Part shown: piece by piece, positions 1 to 7,142 of the stretch
Layout of the letters: each line of letters opens with the position of its first letter
How positions within the stretch are numbered: the first letter of the stretch is position 1
NCBI GenBank assembly: GCA_910579485.1
Contig: CAJTVO010000058.1
Coordinates: 1 to 19,803, forward strand
Reading direction: 5' to 3'
Length of the DNA: 19,803 bases
Source: an uncultured Oscillospiraceae bacterium
Lineage (GTDB): Bacteria; Bacillota; Clostridia; Oscillospirales; Oscillospiraceae
The notes under the pieces: generated by a model
The model's input: only the letters and a program-made list of their open reading frames with translations
Databases searched by the model: none
Told to the model about the DNA's origin: nothing
Made by a program: the position numbers and the translations under genes

Positions 1-171
1 GTTTAAGCGCGTTTTTGGTTACTTTTGCCGCGGGGCAAAAGTAACCGCAGGGTCCCGTGAAGCGCCGCAAGGCGGCGCTTTTAGCGCTAAGGCCGCCGCA
101 GGCGGCCCACGGGGGGCGCGGAGCCCCCGGGGCAGCGAATAGAAATATCTCCCCTGCGCCCGGAGGGCGCA
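1..171 (+). repeat. Structured palindromic repeat, copy 1 (left end cut by window)
   Basis: This is copy 1 of a multi-hairpin repeat family. Positions 1-7 look like the right arm of hairpin C, truncated by the window edge, followed by the conserved CGCGTTTTTG block (8-17). Hairpin A is a perfect 13-bp stem, 17-29 with 34-46, loop GCGG. Hairpin B pairs 112-117 with 123-128 over a 5-nt loop. The linker carries the CGAATAGAAA box (136-145). Hairpin D pairs 155-161 with 165-171 over loop GGA. Unlike the other copies, 47-111 between A and B holds two extra GC-rich hairpins (60-68/72-80 and 91-97/101-107) around the palindrome TTAGCGCTAA (81-90). The copy lies just upstream of the rpmH promoter. 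No protein-coding reading is supported here. Confidence 0.8.
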
Positions 172-210
172 AAAAACTCCCCTAAGCTCCACGAATATCC
201 GTTTTTTCTG

Positions 211-239
211 TTGACATCCCCCCATTTTTTATGTATAAT
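211..239 (+). promoter_or_regulatory. rpmH operon promoter (sigma-A type)
   Basis: A consensus TTGACA (211-216) is separated by exactly 17 bp from a consensus TATAAT (234-239). Transcription would start near 246 and give a leader of about 138 nt before rpmH. A perfect consensus promoter fits a ribosomal protein gene. Confidence 0.9.
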
Positions 240-245
240 AACCTT

Positions 246-383
246 TGCTTGTCAATCAATGGGGCCGCTCCCCGTGAAAAACAAGCCAGTTACCGTCAAC
301 TGCGGAGGGAAATATCATCCCCGCCGTCGAGTAGAGGGGCCTCCGCCCCTCAGCAATCATTGAGAACTAGGAGGTGTATGCAA
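246..383 (+). other. rpmH 5' leader
   Basis: This untranslated leader lies between the inferred start of transcription and rpmH. It contains a 7-bp hairpin, GAGGGGC (334-340) with GCCCCTC (345-351), loop CTCC, about 30 nt upstream of the rpmH start, and the AGGAGGT ribosome binding site at 369-375. I see no recognisable riboswitch. A role in feedback control of L34 is possible but not shown by the sequence. Confidence 0.4.
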
Positions 384-518
384 ATGTTCCGTACCTATCA
401 GCCCAAAAAGCGCCAGCGCTCCAAGGAGCACGGCTTCCGTAAGCGGATGCGTACCGCTAATGGCCGCAAGGTGCTCGCCCGCCGCCGCGCTAAGGGCCGC
501 AACCGCCTGACCCATTGA
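384..518 (+). CDS. rpmH: 50S ribosomal protein L34
   Basis: This encodes a 44-residue, very basic protein, the usual length of bacterial L34, with the family's start MFRTYQPKKRQRSKEHGFRK and end GRNRLTH. L34 is a small component of the large ribosomal subunit. An in-frame ATG occurs six bases earlier (378), but AGGAGGT at 369-375 is 8 nt from 384 and only 2 nt from 378, and L34 proteins characteristically begin MFRTYQP or MKRTFQP, so 384 is preferred. It heads the conserved rpmH-rnpA-yidD-yidC-jag block and follows a consensus promoter. Identification is certain. Confidence 0.98.
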   Translation: MFRTYQPKKRQRSKEHGFRKRMRTANGRKVLARRRAKGRNRLTH

Positions 519-783
519 GGTTCGCCGTTGGGCCGCTCCCTGCGGCCGTAGGCACGCCGCCCCCTCCGGGGCGGTCAGCGGCGGAGCTTGCTGCACCGCA
601 GAATAGGGATCGTTCCTGTGCTTTTACACAGAAACGGTCTCATTTGATCTCAACTGGTCTGCTATCGCTGCAGAGCAGAGAAGGGTCCTGCCCCGTATGT
701 CATGTGCGGAGAGGACCGATTCAGAAGGGACGGTCGTTTAGGCGCGAAGCGTTTAGATGGCCGTCCTTACGGGTAAATGGCCT
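519..783 (+). other. rpmH-rnpA spacer with hairpins
   Basis: This 265-bp spacer has no convincing gene. It contains a GC hairpin CCGCCCC (557-563) with GGGGCGG (568-574), loop CTCC, not followed by a T run, so it is not a clear terminator. Close to rnpA, a longer imperfect stem can form between GGGACGG near 728 and CCGTCC near 762, and CGTTTAG occurs twice inside it. These may be processing or attenuation structures that set the very different L34 and RNase P protein levels; that is inference. Confidence 0.4.
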
Positions 784-1134
784 ATGAAAAAAGCTGTCAC
801 TATTAAAGAAAACCGGACCTTCCGCAGGATATACAGCAAGGGGAAGTCCGCCGTGACCCCCTTCCTGGTCCTCTACTGCCGCCCCAACGGGCTGGGCCGC
901 AACCGCTTAGGCGTCACCGTCAGCACAAAGCTGGGGGGCGCCGTGGTGCGCAACCGGGCTAGAAGACGGCTGCGGGAGGTCTTCCGGCTGGCTCAGCCGG
1001 ACCTTAACCCGGGTCACGACATCGTCCTGGTGGCCCGGGGACGGGCCGTCAACGGCCCCTATCAGAAGCTCACCGCCGCCTTCTATAAGGGCTGCGGACA
1101 GCTGGGGCTCCTGAAAAAGGAGGACAAGCCGTGA
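784..1134 (+). CDS. rnpA: Ribonuclease P protein component
   Basis: This 116-aa basic protein is the protein subunit of RNase P, which assists the catalytic RNA in removing 5' leaders from pre-tRNAs. The N-terminus MKKAVTIKENRTFRRIY and the signature RNRARRRLRE (residues 56-65), preceded by LGVTVSTKLGGAVV, are diagnostic. The start at 784 matches the family; an in-frame ATG at 757 would add nine residues with no family resemblance. Neither start has a good Shine-Dalgarno sequence, which is unusual beside its strongly signalled neighbours and suggests weak or structure-dependent initiation. It overlaps yidD by 4 bp (GTGA), pointing to translational coupling. Confidence 0.96.
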   Translation: MKKAVTIKENRTFRRIYSKGKSAVTPFLVLYCRPNGLGRNRLGVTVSTKLGGAVVRNRARRRLREVFRLAQPDLNPGHDIVLVARGRAVNGPYQKLTAAFYKGCGQLGLLKKEDKP

Positions 1135-1346
1135 TCCGGCGGCTTTTGCTGGGCGCTATCCGTTTCTATCAGAGGCAGATCTCGCCGGGGCTGCCGCCCC
1201 GGTGCCGTTTTATCCCTACCTGCTCCCAATACGCCCTGGAGGCCATCGAGAAATATGGCCCGGCCAAAGGGGGCTGGCTGGCTTTGAAGCGGTTCCTGCG
1301 GTGCCATCCCTTTCACAAGGGAGATTTCTATGACCCTGTGCCGTAG
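1131..1346 (+). CDS. yidD: Membrane protein insertion efficiency factor YidD
   Basis: This is a 71-aa member of the YidD family (formerly haemolysin-like UPF0161). The N-terminal segment IRRLLLGAIRFYQRQISPG is amphipathic and basic. The core RCRFIPTCSQYALEAIEKYG and the block LRCHPFHKGDFYDPVP carry the family's conserved cysteines and HP motif. YidD is a small inner-face membrane protein thought to help YidC insert proteins. Translation starts at GTG, preceded by AAAGGAGG inside the end of rnpA, and overlaps the rnpA stop. The position between rnpA and yidC is the conserved one. The protein is slightly short at the C-terminus but complete. Confidence 0.96.
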   Translation: MIRRLLLGAIRFYQRQISPGLPPRCRFIPTCSQYALEAIEKYGPAKGGWLALKRFLRCHPFHKGDFYDPVP

Positions 1347-1452
1347 GCGCTCTGTGGGAGCGCCGGGGACGGCCGTTCCGCTGCCGGATGCGGCGGGATG
1401 ACAGTCCCTTTCTGTTCCTGAAACCCCAATGTACGTGGAGGAAATACCGTCA

Positions 1453-2526
1453 ATGGGCAAACTCATTACCTTACCCTTTGCCGCCCTGCTGCGCTGGATG
1501 TATTCCATCACCGGGTCCTACGGTGTGGCCATCATCCTCTTCAGTCTGATCCTGAAGCTGATACTCCTTCCCTTCCAGATGAAGTCCAAGCGCAGCATGG
1601 TCCGTATGGGACGCCTGTCCGGCAAGCAGGCGGAGCTGCAGAAGCAGTACGCCAAAAATCAGCAGAAATACCAGGAGGAGCTGGCAAAGCTCTATCAGGA
1701 GGAGGGCGTCAACCCCATGAGCGGGTGCCTGTGGTCCTTCCTGCCCCTGTTCCTCCTGCTGCCCCTGTACCAGATCGTCTACCGGCCCATCACCCACTTT
1801 ATGGGACTCAGCGAGGAGACCATGGGCGTGGTGCGGGAGGCCGCCATCGCCCTGGGCTTCGACCCCAGCGCGGGCAACGCCGCCTATGAGCAGGTGGCCC
1901 TGACCGAGTTCATCTCCAGAGAGTGGGACAGCATGAAAAATACGGCGGAAGGGCTCGTCAACGTCGATTTCAACTTCCTGGGGATCGACCTGAGCGCCCT
2001 CCCCACCAGCGCCCTCTCCGGGTTCAGATGGGAATGGGGGATCATCGGTCTGCTGCTGATCCCCTTCCTGGCCGCCGGTATCCAGTTTTTGTTTACCTTC
2101 GTGATGAACAAGACCAACGGGCAGGCCCAGGCCCAGCAGGGCAGCATGAAGGTCCTCAACCTGATGATGCCCCTGTTCTCCCTGTGGTGGTGCTTTTCCA
2201 TGCCTGCCGCTATGGGTGTTTACTGGTTCTTCAACAGCTTCTTCTCCATGATCCAGGAGGGTCTGATGGGGAAGTTCTACACCAAAAAGCTGGATGAGGA
2301 GGAGGCCGAGCGGGCCGCCAAGCGGGATGCCGCGCGGCAGCTGCGCATGGAGGAGGCCAAGAAACGGGCCGCCGAACAGCGGGAGCTGGAACCCAAGAAA
2401 CCCAAGAAGCAGCCTCAGAAGCCCGCGGAAAAGCGGGTCAGCACCACCGAGGCCGGACGGGTGGGCGAGCGGCCCTACGCCAGGGGCCGCAGCTACCGGG
2501 AAGACCGGTATGACGATAAAGAATGA
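1453..2526 (+). CDS. yidC: Membrane protein insertase YidC/Oxa1/SpoIIIJ family
   Basis: This 357-aa polytopic membrane protein inserts proteins into the cytoplasmic membrane, alone or with Sec. Predicted membrane segments lie near residues 20-42, 93-110, 194-218 and 236-262. A charged coiled hairpin lies between the first two (about 50-85), and a long basic, proline/lysine-rich cytoplasmic tail follows 277. The groove position occupied by arginine in many homologues appears to be lysine (K35). There is no lipobox cysteine, unlike B. subtilis SpoIIIJ. The ATG at 1453 has GGAGG at 1436-1440. The ATG at 1429 has no ribosome binding site and would add eight polar residues. The 106 bp after yidD shows no gene. 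Confidence 0.95.
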   Translation: MGKLITLPFAALLRWMYSITGSYGVAIILFSLILKLILLPFQMKSKRSMVRMGRLSGKQAELQKQYAKNQQKYQEELAKLYQEEGVNPMSGCLWSFLPLFLLLPLYQIVYRPITHFMGLSEETMGVVREAAIALGFDPSAGNAAYEQVALTEFISREWDSMKNTAEGLVNVDFNFLGIDLSALPTSALSGFRWEWGIIGLLLIPFLAAGIQFLFTFVMNKTNGQAQAQQGSMKVLNLMMPLFSLWWCFSMPAAMGVYWFFNSFFSMIQEGLMGKFYTKKLDEEEAERAAKRDAARQLRMEEAKKRAAEQRELEPKKPKKQPQKPAEKRVSTTEAGRVGERPYARGRSYREDRYDDKE

Positions 2527-2537
2527 GGATGAAGGAT

Positions 2538-3452
2538 ATGATAACGAAGTTTATTGACGTCACCGGCAAGACCGAGGACGAGGCCGTCGCCAACGCCCTG
2601 GCCCAGCTGGGACTGGATCGGGACGACGTGTCCGTGGAGATCCTGGAGCGGGCCAAGAAGGGCTTTTTGGGCATCGGCGCCAGCCCCGCCAAGGTGCGCG
2701 TCACCTATGAGGCGGCGGAGGAGCCGAAACCCGCGCCCGCGCCTGTCAGACCGGCGGAGGTACGGAAGCCCGTCCCGCCCCGCGCGCCGGAGAGATCAAC
2801 AGAAAAGCCCGCGCCTGTGGAAAAGCCGGTCCCCGCCGCCGCGGTCCAGGAGGAGCGGAAGCCGGAGAGAAGCGAGAAGAAGCCTCCCAAGCCCAGAAGC
2901 GGACGGAAGCCCGCGCCTCAGCAGCAGACCGTGGAGGCGGCGGAGGTCGCCGCGCCGGTTGCCGCGCCGGTGGACCTGGGCGAGCCCTGCGATGATGAAA
3001 AGGCACGGCAGATCATCACGTTCCTGGAGGGACTGCTGGAGCATATGGGCAGCACTGCTCGGGCGAAGGTCTATCTGGACCCCGAGGGACGCTACAAGGT
3101 CATTCTGGAAGGCGAGAAGCTGGGGGCGCTTATCGGACGCCGGGGCGAGACCTTGGACGCTATCCAGCAGCTGACCAATTATTCCGTCAACAAGAGCGGC
3201 GAGAAGCGGGTCCGGGTCCATGTGGACGCGGAGAACTACCGGCTCAAGCGGGAGGAGAGCCTCCAGCGGCTGGCCCGGAAGGAGGCCGCCCGGGCAATCA
3301 AGTACCGGCGGAATGTGACGCTGGAGCCTATGAACGCTTACGAGCGGCACGTTATCCATACCGCGCTGCAGGATGTGGCGGGTGTGACTACTTACTCTAT
3401 GGGCACCGATCCCAACCGGCGGGTCATTGTGGCTTTCGATAAGACGAAGTAA
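2538..3452 (+). CDS. khpB: RNA-binding protein Jag/KhpB (Jag-N, KH, R3H)
   Basis: This RNA-binding protein of about 304 aa is encoded directly after yidC, as in most Firmicutes. The Jag-N domain occupies residues 1-57 (VTGKTEDEAVANALAQLG, then KKGFLGIGASPAKVRV). A low-complexity Pro/Ala/Lys linker spans about 60-150. The KH domain carries the GxxG-type loop IGRRG at 199-203. The C-terminal R3H domain carries R270 and H274 of the RxxxH motif. In streptococci KhpB pairs with KhpA and affects cell elongation and division; a comparable role here is inferred. ATG codons at 2523 and 2529 are also in frame; 2523 overlaps the yidC stop. I chose 2538 because GAGG at 2525-2528 is well spaced from it. 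The start is uncertain, the function is not. Confidence 0.94.
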   Translation: MITKFIDVTGKTEDEAVANALAQLGLDRDDVSVEILERAKKGFLGIGASPAKVRVTYEAAEEPKPAPAPVRPAEVRKPVPPRAPERSTEKPAPVEKPVPAAAVQEERKPERSEKKPPKPRSGRKPAPQQQTVEAAEVAAPVAAPVDLGEPCDDEKARQIITFLEGLLEHMGSTARAKVYLDPEGRYKVILEGEKLGALIGRRGETLDAIQQLTNYSVNKSGEKRVRVHVDAENYRLKREESLQRLARKEAARAIKYRRNVTLEPMNAYERHVIHTALQDVAGVTTYSMGTDPNRRVIVAFDKTK

Positions 3453-3471
3453 GCCTGTTGGAAGGATGTGG

Positions 3472-3506
3472 AAAAAGGGCACGGAACTTGGTTCCGTGCC
3501 CTTTTT
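3472..3506. terminator. Bidirectional intrinsic terminator
   Basis: A perfect 16-bp inverted repeat (3472-3487 with 3491-3506, loop TTG) has five A's at one end and five T's at the other, so it reads as a rho-independent terminator on both strands. It lies between the convergent ends of khpB and the ECF S-component gene. Confidence 0.95.
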
Positions 3507-3529
3507 ATCATGTTTTTTGGACGCGATGG

Positions 3530-4099
3530 TCATGCCTTGAGGACGTGGGCCTTGCGGAGGGGCTGTTTGAGGATAAAGTAGAGAAGGCTTGCACAGATGA
3601 CCGCGATCACGCCGTTGGTCAGGGTGACGGGCAGCTTGGTGGCAAGGGTCTCCGCGATGGTGACTTCCCAGGTGAAGCCGCGAAGGAGGATGCCCTCCAG
3701 TATGTTCTTTGTGAGATACAGCACGCAATAGGTCAGCGCGCCCAGAATGCCGGCGAACCAGACGCGGACGTTCTCGCGGCCCAGCTTGACTTTGTGCATC
3801 ACCAGTCCGGCAACGAAGGCCATCAGGAATTTATTGATGAAGGTGATCCAAAACTGGCTCGCCCAGGCGGGGTCCAGCAGGTCTACCAGGGCGTTGCCCA
3901 CGCCTGCGGCCAGACCGCCGGTCAGCGGACCAAACAGGAACGCCGCCAGGATGCACATCGTATTGCCCAGGGACAGCGCCGTCTTGCCCAGAGGGCTGGG
4001 GATCGGGATACTGGCGAATTTGGTCAGTACGAAGACCATGGCTGCCAGGATGCCGGTCAGCGCAATGGCGCGCACGTCGAATTGTTTCTTTTGCTCCAT
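3530..4099 (-). CDS. ECF transporter S component, probable vitamin B6-type substrate
   Basis: This 189-aa hydrophobic protein has about six membrane segments, a short cytoplasmic start and a basic C-terminus (KQPLRKAHVLKA). The pattern ALTGILAAMVFVLTKFASIP...LGNTMCILAAFLFGPLTGGLAAGVGNALVDLL is typical of substrate-binding S subunits of energy-coupling factor vitamin importers (riboflavin/HmpT/PdxU-like group). These work with a shared EcfT and two ATPases encoded elsewhere. The substrate is inferred from context: the gene is divergent from a MocR/PdxR-like regulator, an association known for pyridoxine/pyridoxal S components, and the intergenic region carries operator-like repeats. A hydroxymethylpyrimidine or riboflavin role is an alternative. 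The ATG has AAGGAGG 8 nt upstream. Confidence 0.88.
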   Translation of the reverse strand: MEQKKQFDVRAIALTGILAAMVFVLTKFASIPIPSPLGKTALSLGNTMCILAAFLFGPLTGGLAAGVGNALVDLLDPAWASQFWITFINKFLMAFVAGLVMHKVKLGRENVRVWFAGILGALTYCVLYLTKNILEGILLRGFTWEVTIAETLATKLPVTLTNGVIAVICASLLYFILKQPLRKAHVLKA

Positions 4100-4120
4100 A
4101 ATGTTTCCTCCTTCGGCCCC

Positions 4121-4149
4121 TTGACGGGGAGCGGTGATACTGCTATTAT
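4121..4149 (+). promoter_or_regulatory. Promoter for the MocR-type regulator
   Basis: TTGACG (4121-4126), a 17-bp spacer and TATTAT (4144-4149) form a good sigma-A promoter facing the regulator gene. A consensus TATAAT on the opposite strand (4145-4150) can serve the S-component gene with a weak -35, so the two -10 elements overlap and the two genes probably compete or are co-regulated. Confidence 0.75.
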
Positions 4150-4151
4150 AC

Positions 4152-4186
4152 TTCTATCTGGTTCTATTGAAACTGCCAGAATAGAA
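4152..4186. promoter_or_regulatory. Probable MocR/PdxR operator
   Basis: Two direct TTCTAT repeats (4152-4157 and 4162-4167) are spaced 10 bp apart, one helical turn. An inverted partner, CCAGAATAGAA (4176-4186), is complementary to TTCTATCTGG (4152-4161) apart from one extra base. MocR-family regulators commonly bind direct repeats with an inverted partner between divergent genes, and this array sits just downstream of the overlapping promoters. Binding is inferred. Confidence 0.6.
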
Positions 4187-4218
4187 ATTTTTTATGGGGT
4201 CAGTTGGGAGGGACGATC

Positions 4219-5634
4219 ATGCTGGAATTGACGGTCTGTCTGGACGCGGAGGCGGAGGTGCCGCTGTATCAGCAGCTCTATGAGCATTTGGCGGGGCAGA
4301 TCCGGTGCGGGATGCTGAAAAAAGGCGACCGCCTGCCGGGGAAACGGAATCTGGCCGGGCAGCTGGCGGTGGCGGTGAACACGGTGGACACCGCCTATCA
4401 GATGCTGGTGGCGGAGGGGTATCTGGAGGCCCGGGAGCGAAGCGGGTTTTTCGTGCTGGAATACGCCGGGGCTCCGGTTTGGGAGGGGCTGGCGGCGGAA
4501 CAGGCGGAAGCGGAGAAGGAGGCTCCCCCCTCCCCCGCTCCCAGGTTCGATCTTTCCACGGGGGCGGTGGACACGGCGCTGTTTCCGTTCAGGACTTGGG
4601 GAAGATTACAGAAGGAATTGCTGTATAACGGAGAGGAACTGCTGCGGCATGGGCACAGGCAGGGGGATATGGAGCTGCGGCGGGAATTGGCGGAATATTT
4701 GCGGTCTTACCGGGGCGTGGTCTGCACGCCGGGGCAGATCGTGGTGGGAGCCGGGGTGGAATATCTGCTGGGGCTGCTGGCCCAATTGCTGCGGGGAAGC
4801 ACGGCGGCTGTGGAAAACCCGGGGTACGACCGGCCCAGGACGATTTTGGAGAACAACGGGATATCCTGCCGGTGTGTGGATATCGACGGCGGCGGGTTGA
4901 GCCCGGCGGGGCTGGAGGAGAGCGGGGCGGACCTGTGCTATGTGACCCCCAGCCACCACTTCCCTACCGGGGTCACCATGCCCGCGGGAAGAAGGGCACA
5001 GCTGCTGCGCTGGGCCGGGGAGAAGCCGGGGCGGTTTATTCTGGAGGACGATTACGACGCGGAGTTCCGGTTCGATGTCAGGCCCCTGCCCAGCTTGCAG
5101 GGGATGGCGGGGGGCGCGGGACGGGTGGTTTACCTGTGTACGTTTTCCAAGAGTTTGGCGCCTAGTATCCGGATCGCCTGCATGGTATTGCCGGGGGAAT
5201 TGCTGGAGCGGTATCGGGAGGCCTTCGGGACGTATTCCAATACGGTGAGCCGGTTCGAGCAGCAGACGCTGCGGAGGTTTTTGGAGGGGGGGTATTTTAC
5301 GCGGCATCTGGCGCGGATGCGCAGTGCTTACAAAGGACGGATGGAAGGGCTGGCGGCGGCGCTGGAGGAGGAATTTGGACGGGAGAACATCCGGCTGGCG
5401 GGGCGGCATACGGGACTCCATCTGCTGCTGACCCTGCCCGGGGGGCCGGGGGAAAGGGAGATGGCGGCTTCCGCGCTGAGAGAGGGGGTCAGGGTGCGGG
5501 GGCTCAGTGAGTACTACATGGAGCGGCGGGAGAGGTGTCCGGAGAACAGCGTGATCCTGGGTTACGCGGGTTTGAGGGACGAGGATATCCCGGAACTGGC
5601 GGGGGCGCTGAAAAGAGCGTGGGTGAAAGAATGA
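4219..5634 (+). CDS. MocR/PdxR-type transcriptional regulator (GntR HTH plus aminotransferase-like domain)
   Basis: This 471-aa two-domain regulator has an N-terminal GntR winged helix (about residues 12-82: VPLYQQLYEHLAGQIRCG, GDRLPGKRNLAGQL, NTVDTAYQMLVAEGYL) and a C-terminal fold-type I aminotransferase-like domain. The PLP lysine is predicted as K311 in TFSKSLAPSIR, and EDDYDAEFRF precedes it. Such proteins sense PLP or related compounds rather than act as enzymes. The neighbouring divergent ECF S component suggests control of vitamin B6 uptake. TTG at 4204 is in frame, but GGGAGGG lies 6-7 nt before ATG 4219, which is therefore preferred. No clear terminator follows. Confidence 0.92.
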   Translation: MLELTVCLDAEAEVPLYQQLYEHLAGQIRCGMLKKGDRLPGKRNLAGQLAVAVNTVDTAYQMLVAEGYLEARERSGFFVLEYAGAPVWEGLAAEQAEAEKEAPPSPAPRFDLSTGAVDTALFPFRTWGRLQKELLYNGEELLRHGHRQGDMELRRELAEYLRSYRGVVCTPGQIVVGAGVEYLLGLLAQLLRGSTAAVENPGYDRPRTILENNGISCRCVDIDGGGLSPAGLEESGADLCYVTPSHHFPTGVTMPAGRRAQLLRWAGEKPGRFILEDDYDAEFRFDVRPLPSLQGMAGGAGRVVYLCTFSKSLAPSIRIACMVLPGELLERYREAFGTYSNTVSRFEQQTLRRFLEGGYFTRHLARMRSAYKGRMEGLAAALEEEFGRENIRLAGRHTGLHLLLTLPGGPGEREMAASALREGVRVRGLSEYYMERRERCPENSVILGYAGLRDEDIPELAGALKRAWVKE

Positions 5635-5720
5635 AGGGGTTTTGGTTTTTTTGTCAAGCTGTGCCGAAGGTTTAAATTTCCACGCCCGCCGGGGACGCAT
5701 TTGCCCTTAGAAAGCGGTGA

Positions 5721-5749
5721 TTGTTTTCGCTGGGGAGATGTGCTATACT
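5721..5749 (+). promoter_or_regulatory. Promoter for the lipoprotein gene
   Basis: TTGTTT (5721-5726), a 17-bp spacer and TATACT (5744-5749) form a plausible sigma-A promoter about 100 nt upstream of the lipoprotein start. The rest of the 218-bp gap after the regulator gene shows no gene. Confidence 0.55.
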
Positions 5750-5852
5750 TGGGCCAAAAAAGTACATCACAGCCTTTGTGCTGGCGGGGGCCTATGTGAT
5801 GCTGTATGTTGTGGTGTGTGATAGGCGGCATGAAAAGGAGAACGGGGCAGGT

Positions 5853-6656
5853 ATGAAAATAAAAATTGTGCGCCATATTATTTCTTTATGCTGTGCAGCA
5901 ATAGTTGTTTTATTATTGACTGGCTGTAATCCAACAGCGGGCGCAACAGAATATGAAGTAATATATCCGTCCGGTTATAGCAGGGATTGCTATGCTTATG
6001 ATGAAAAATCTCCCATTGAGGGAAGCTCTCGTTATCTTCAATGGGAAAAAGCGGATGATTATGAGAAAACCTATGACTACGATATACATATTCTGGATGA
6101 AAATGGTTCGGTATTGTATCGTTATCCCGATGTGGGAAGCAAGGCGATGCGTGGAAGCGTACAGGAAGATGGTAAAACCTGGGTTTGTGCGGAGCATTGG
6201 ACGGCTCCCCACCACAATGGCTATGTGGAAGGCTGGCTGAAAGAAAGCGATCTGCTCTTGATTGATTTGAGTGATGGTAAGATTCTGTTTCAGGACAAAG
6301 CAGGAGAAAATGAATTTTACATCGCCACATATGGAACACGATGCTATTTCTATCTTCCCGGAAAAGAAGAAAGCGAGAAGCTGTTTGGATTGATCAAGAT
6401 CCCTGCGGAAAATGCGATGATTTATTATCGGGATACTTCGGACTGGACACAGAAACGCATGGTTTATACTTTTGATTATGTGGCAGAGCCTGATATTGAT
6501 ACAAGTAACGGAGTTTTACCCCGTATCAAATTTTATATATCTGAAAACCAGCTTAAAGTGGCATGGACATCCTTTGAACCTGTTGGTAACGGTCATTGGG
6601 AGTACCTGGAGAAAAAGGCTTATGAAATCCCAATTACTGAAAATACTGGCGAGTGA
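5853..6656 (+). CDS. Hypothetical lipoprotein
   Basis: This 267-aa secreted lipoprotein has a signal peptide (MKIKIVRHIISLCCAAIVVL) ending in lipobox LTGC, with C25 as the predicted lipidated residue. The mature part is acidic, rich in Tyr and Trp, and appears to be beta-rich; it includes YDIHILDENGSVLYRYPD and KESDLLLIDLSDGKILFQDK, which resemble repeated strands of propeller-like or WG-repeat proteins. I do not recognise the family. The open frame extends upstream through a hydrophobic stretch, but ATG 5853 gives a canonical lipoprotein signal and has AAAGGAG at 5834-5840 (12 nt away). Codon use is AT-rich, unlike the core genes around it, which suggests acquisition. Function is unknown; it is probably extracytoplasmic. 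Confidence 0.8.
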   Translation: MKIKIVRHIISLCCAAIVVLLLTGCNPTAGATEYEVIYPSGYSRDCYAYDEKSPIEGSSRYLQWEKADDYEKTYDYDIHILDENGSVLYRYPDVGSKAMRGSVQEDGKTWVCAEHWTAPHHNGYVEGWLKESDLLLIDLSDGKILFQDKAGENEFYIATYGTRCYFYLPGKEESEKLFGLIKIPAENAMIYYRDTSDWTQKRMVYTFDYVAEPDIDTSNGVLPRIKFYISENQLKVAWTSFEPVGNGHWEYLEKKAYEIPITENTGE

Positions 6657-6774
6657 GCCAAAAGCGCAGGCGAGGCAACGAGCGTTATGTCGATTTACTT
6701 TTGCAGAGTGACTGATGAAACCTATCGGTATTTATACCGTTGGTAAATAGAAAATCAAAACGGAGGAATTTAGT

Positions 6775-7119
6775 ATGTTCAAATTTGATGACGAACGGGA
6801 TGAATACGTGGCAGAGCTAAACGGTGTGGAATTTGTCTGTGACGAGCCGGAAGATGGCGATGAGGAGGAGGCCCAGAAACTTTCAAAACTCTATTTTGAA
6901 AAGCTGCCCGAAATGATTGAATTTATGTGGCCTGAGTTACAGCAGGTCTATAGGGACATTGACAAAGCCAAACTTCCCCAGTTGCTGGGAAAACCGACAA
7001 TAAATCTGACCACATGTCAAATCATGTATATGGAGCAGGCGCTGGACGATACACATATCATTGAGTTTGAATATACCGATGATTTTGCGGGATTTGAGTG
7101 TTTCAACATAGACGGTTGA
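6775..7119 (+). CDS. Small acidic hypothetical protein
   Basis: This 114-aa, strongly acidic soluble protein begins MFKFDDERDEYVAELNGVEF and ends YTDDFAGFECFNIDG. GGAGG just upstream of the ATG supports the start. The short acidic sequence with beta strands at both ends and a central helical part (LSKLYFEKLPEMIEFMWPEL) recalls small immunity-type or DUF2004/DUF6985-like proteins, but no signature is firm enough to name a family. It follows the lipoprotein gene after 118 bp, which contain a perfect 14-bp palindrome (6726-6739, CGGTAT-TT-ATACCG) that could be a regulatory site. Codon use is AT-rich like its neighbours. No partner toxin is visible. Confidence 0.75.
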   Translation: MFKFDDERDEYVAELNGVEFVCDEPEDGDEEEAQKLSKLYFEKLPEMIEFMWPELQQVYRDIDKAKLPQLLGKPTINLTTCQIMYMEQALDDTHIIEFEYTDDFAGFECFNIDG

Positions 7120-7142
7120 ACAACCTTTCTGCCTGAAGTAAA

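Noticed and set aside
1..230. A 68-codon reverse-strand frame through repeat copy 1
   Set aside because: It translates palindromic repeat DNA and the rpmH promoter.
734..755. Direct repeat CGTTTAG upstream of rnpA as a regulatory site
   Set aside because: Two 7-bp copies are too short to support a claim by themselves and fit within an imperfect hairpin.
4100..4218. A riboswitch before the ECF S-component gene
   Set aside because: The divergent region is only about 120 bp, is filled by promoters and operator-like repeats, and shows no conserved riboswitch core.
3458..4231. A 257-codon plus-strand frame across the ECF S-component gene
   Set aside because: It runs antisense to a clear membrane protein and through a terminator and promoters; composition is not protein-like.
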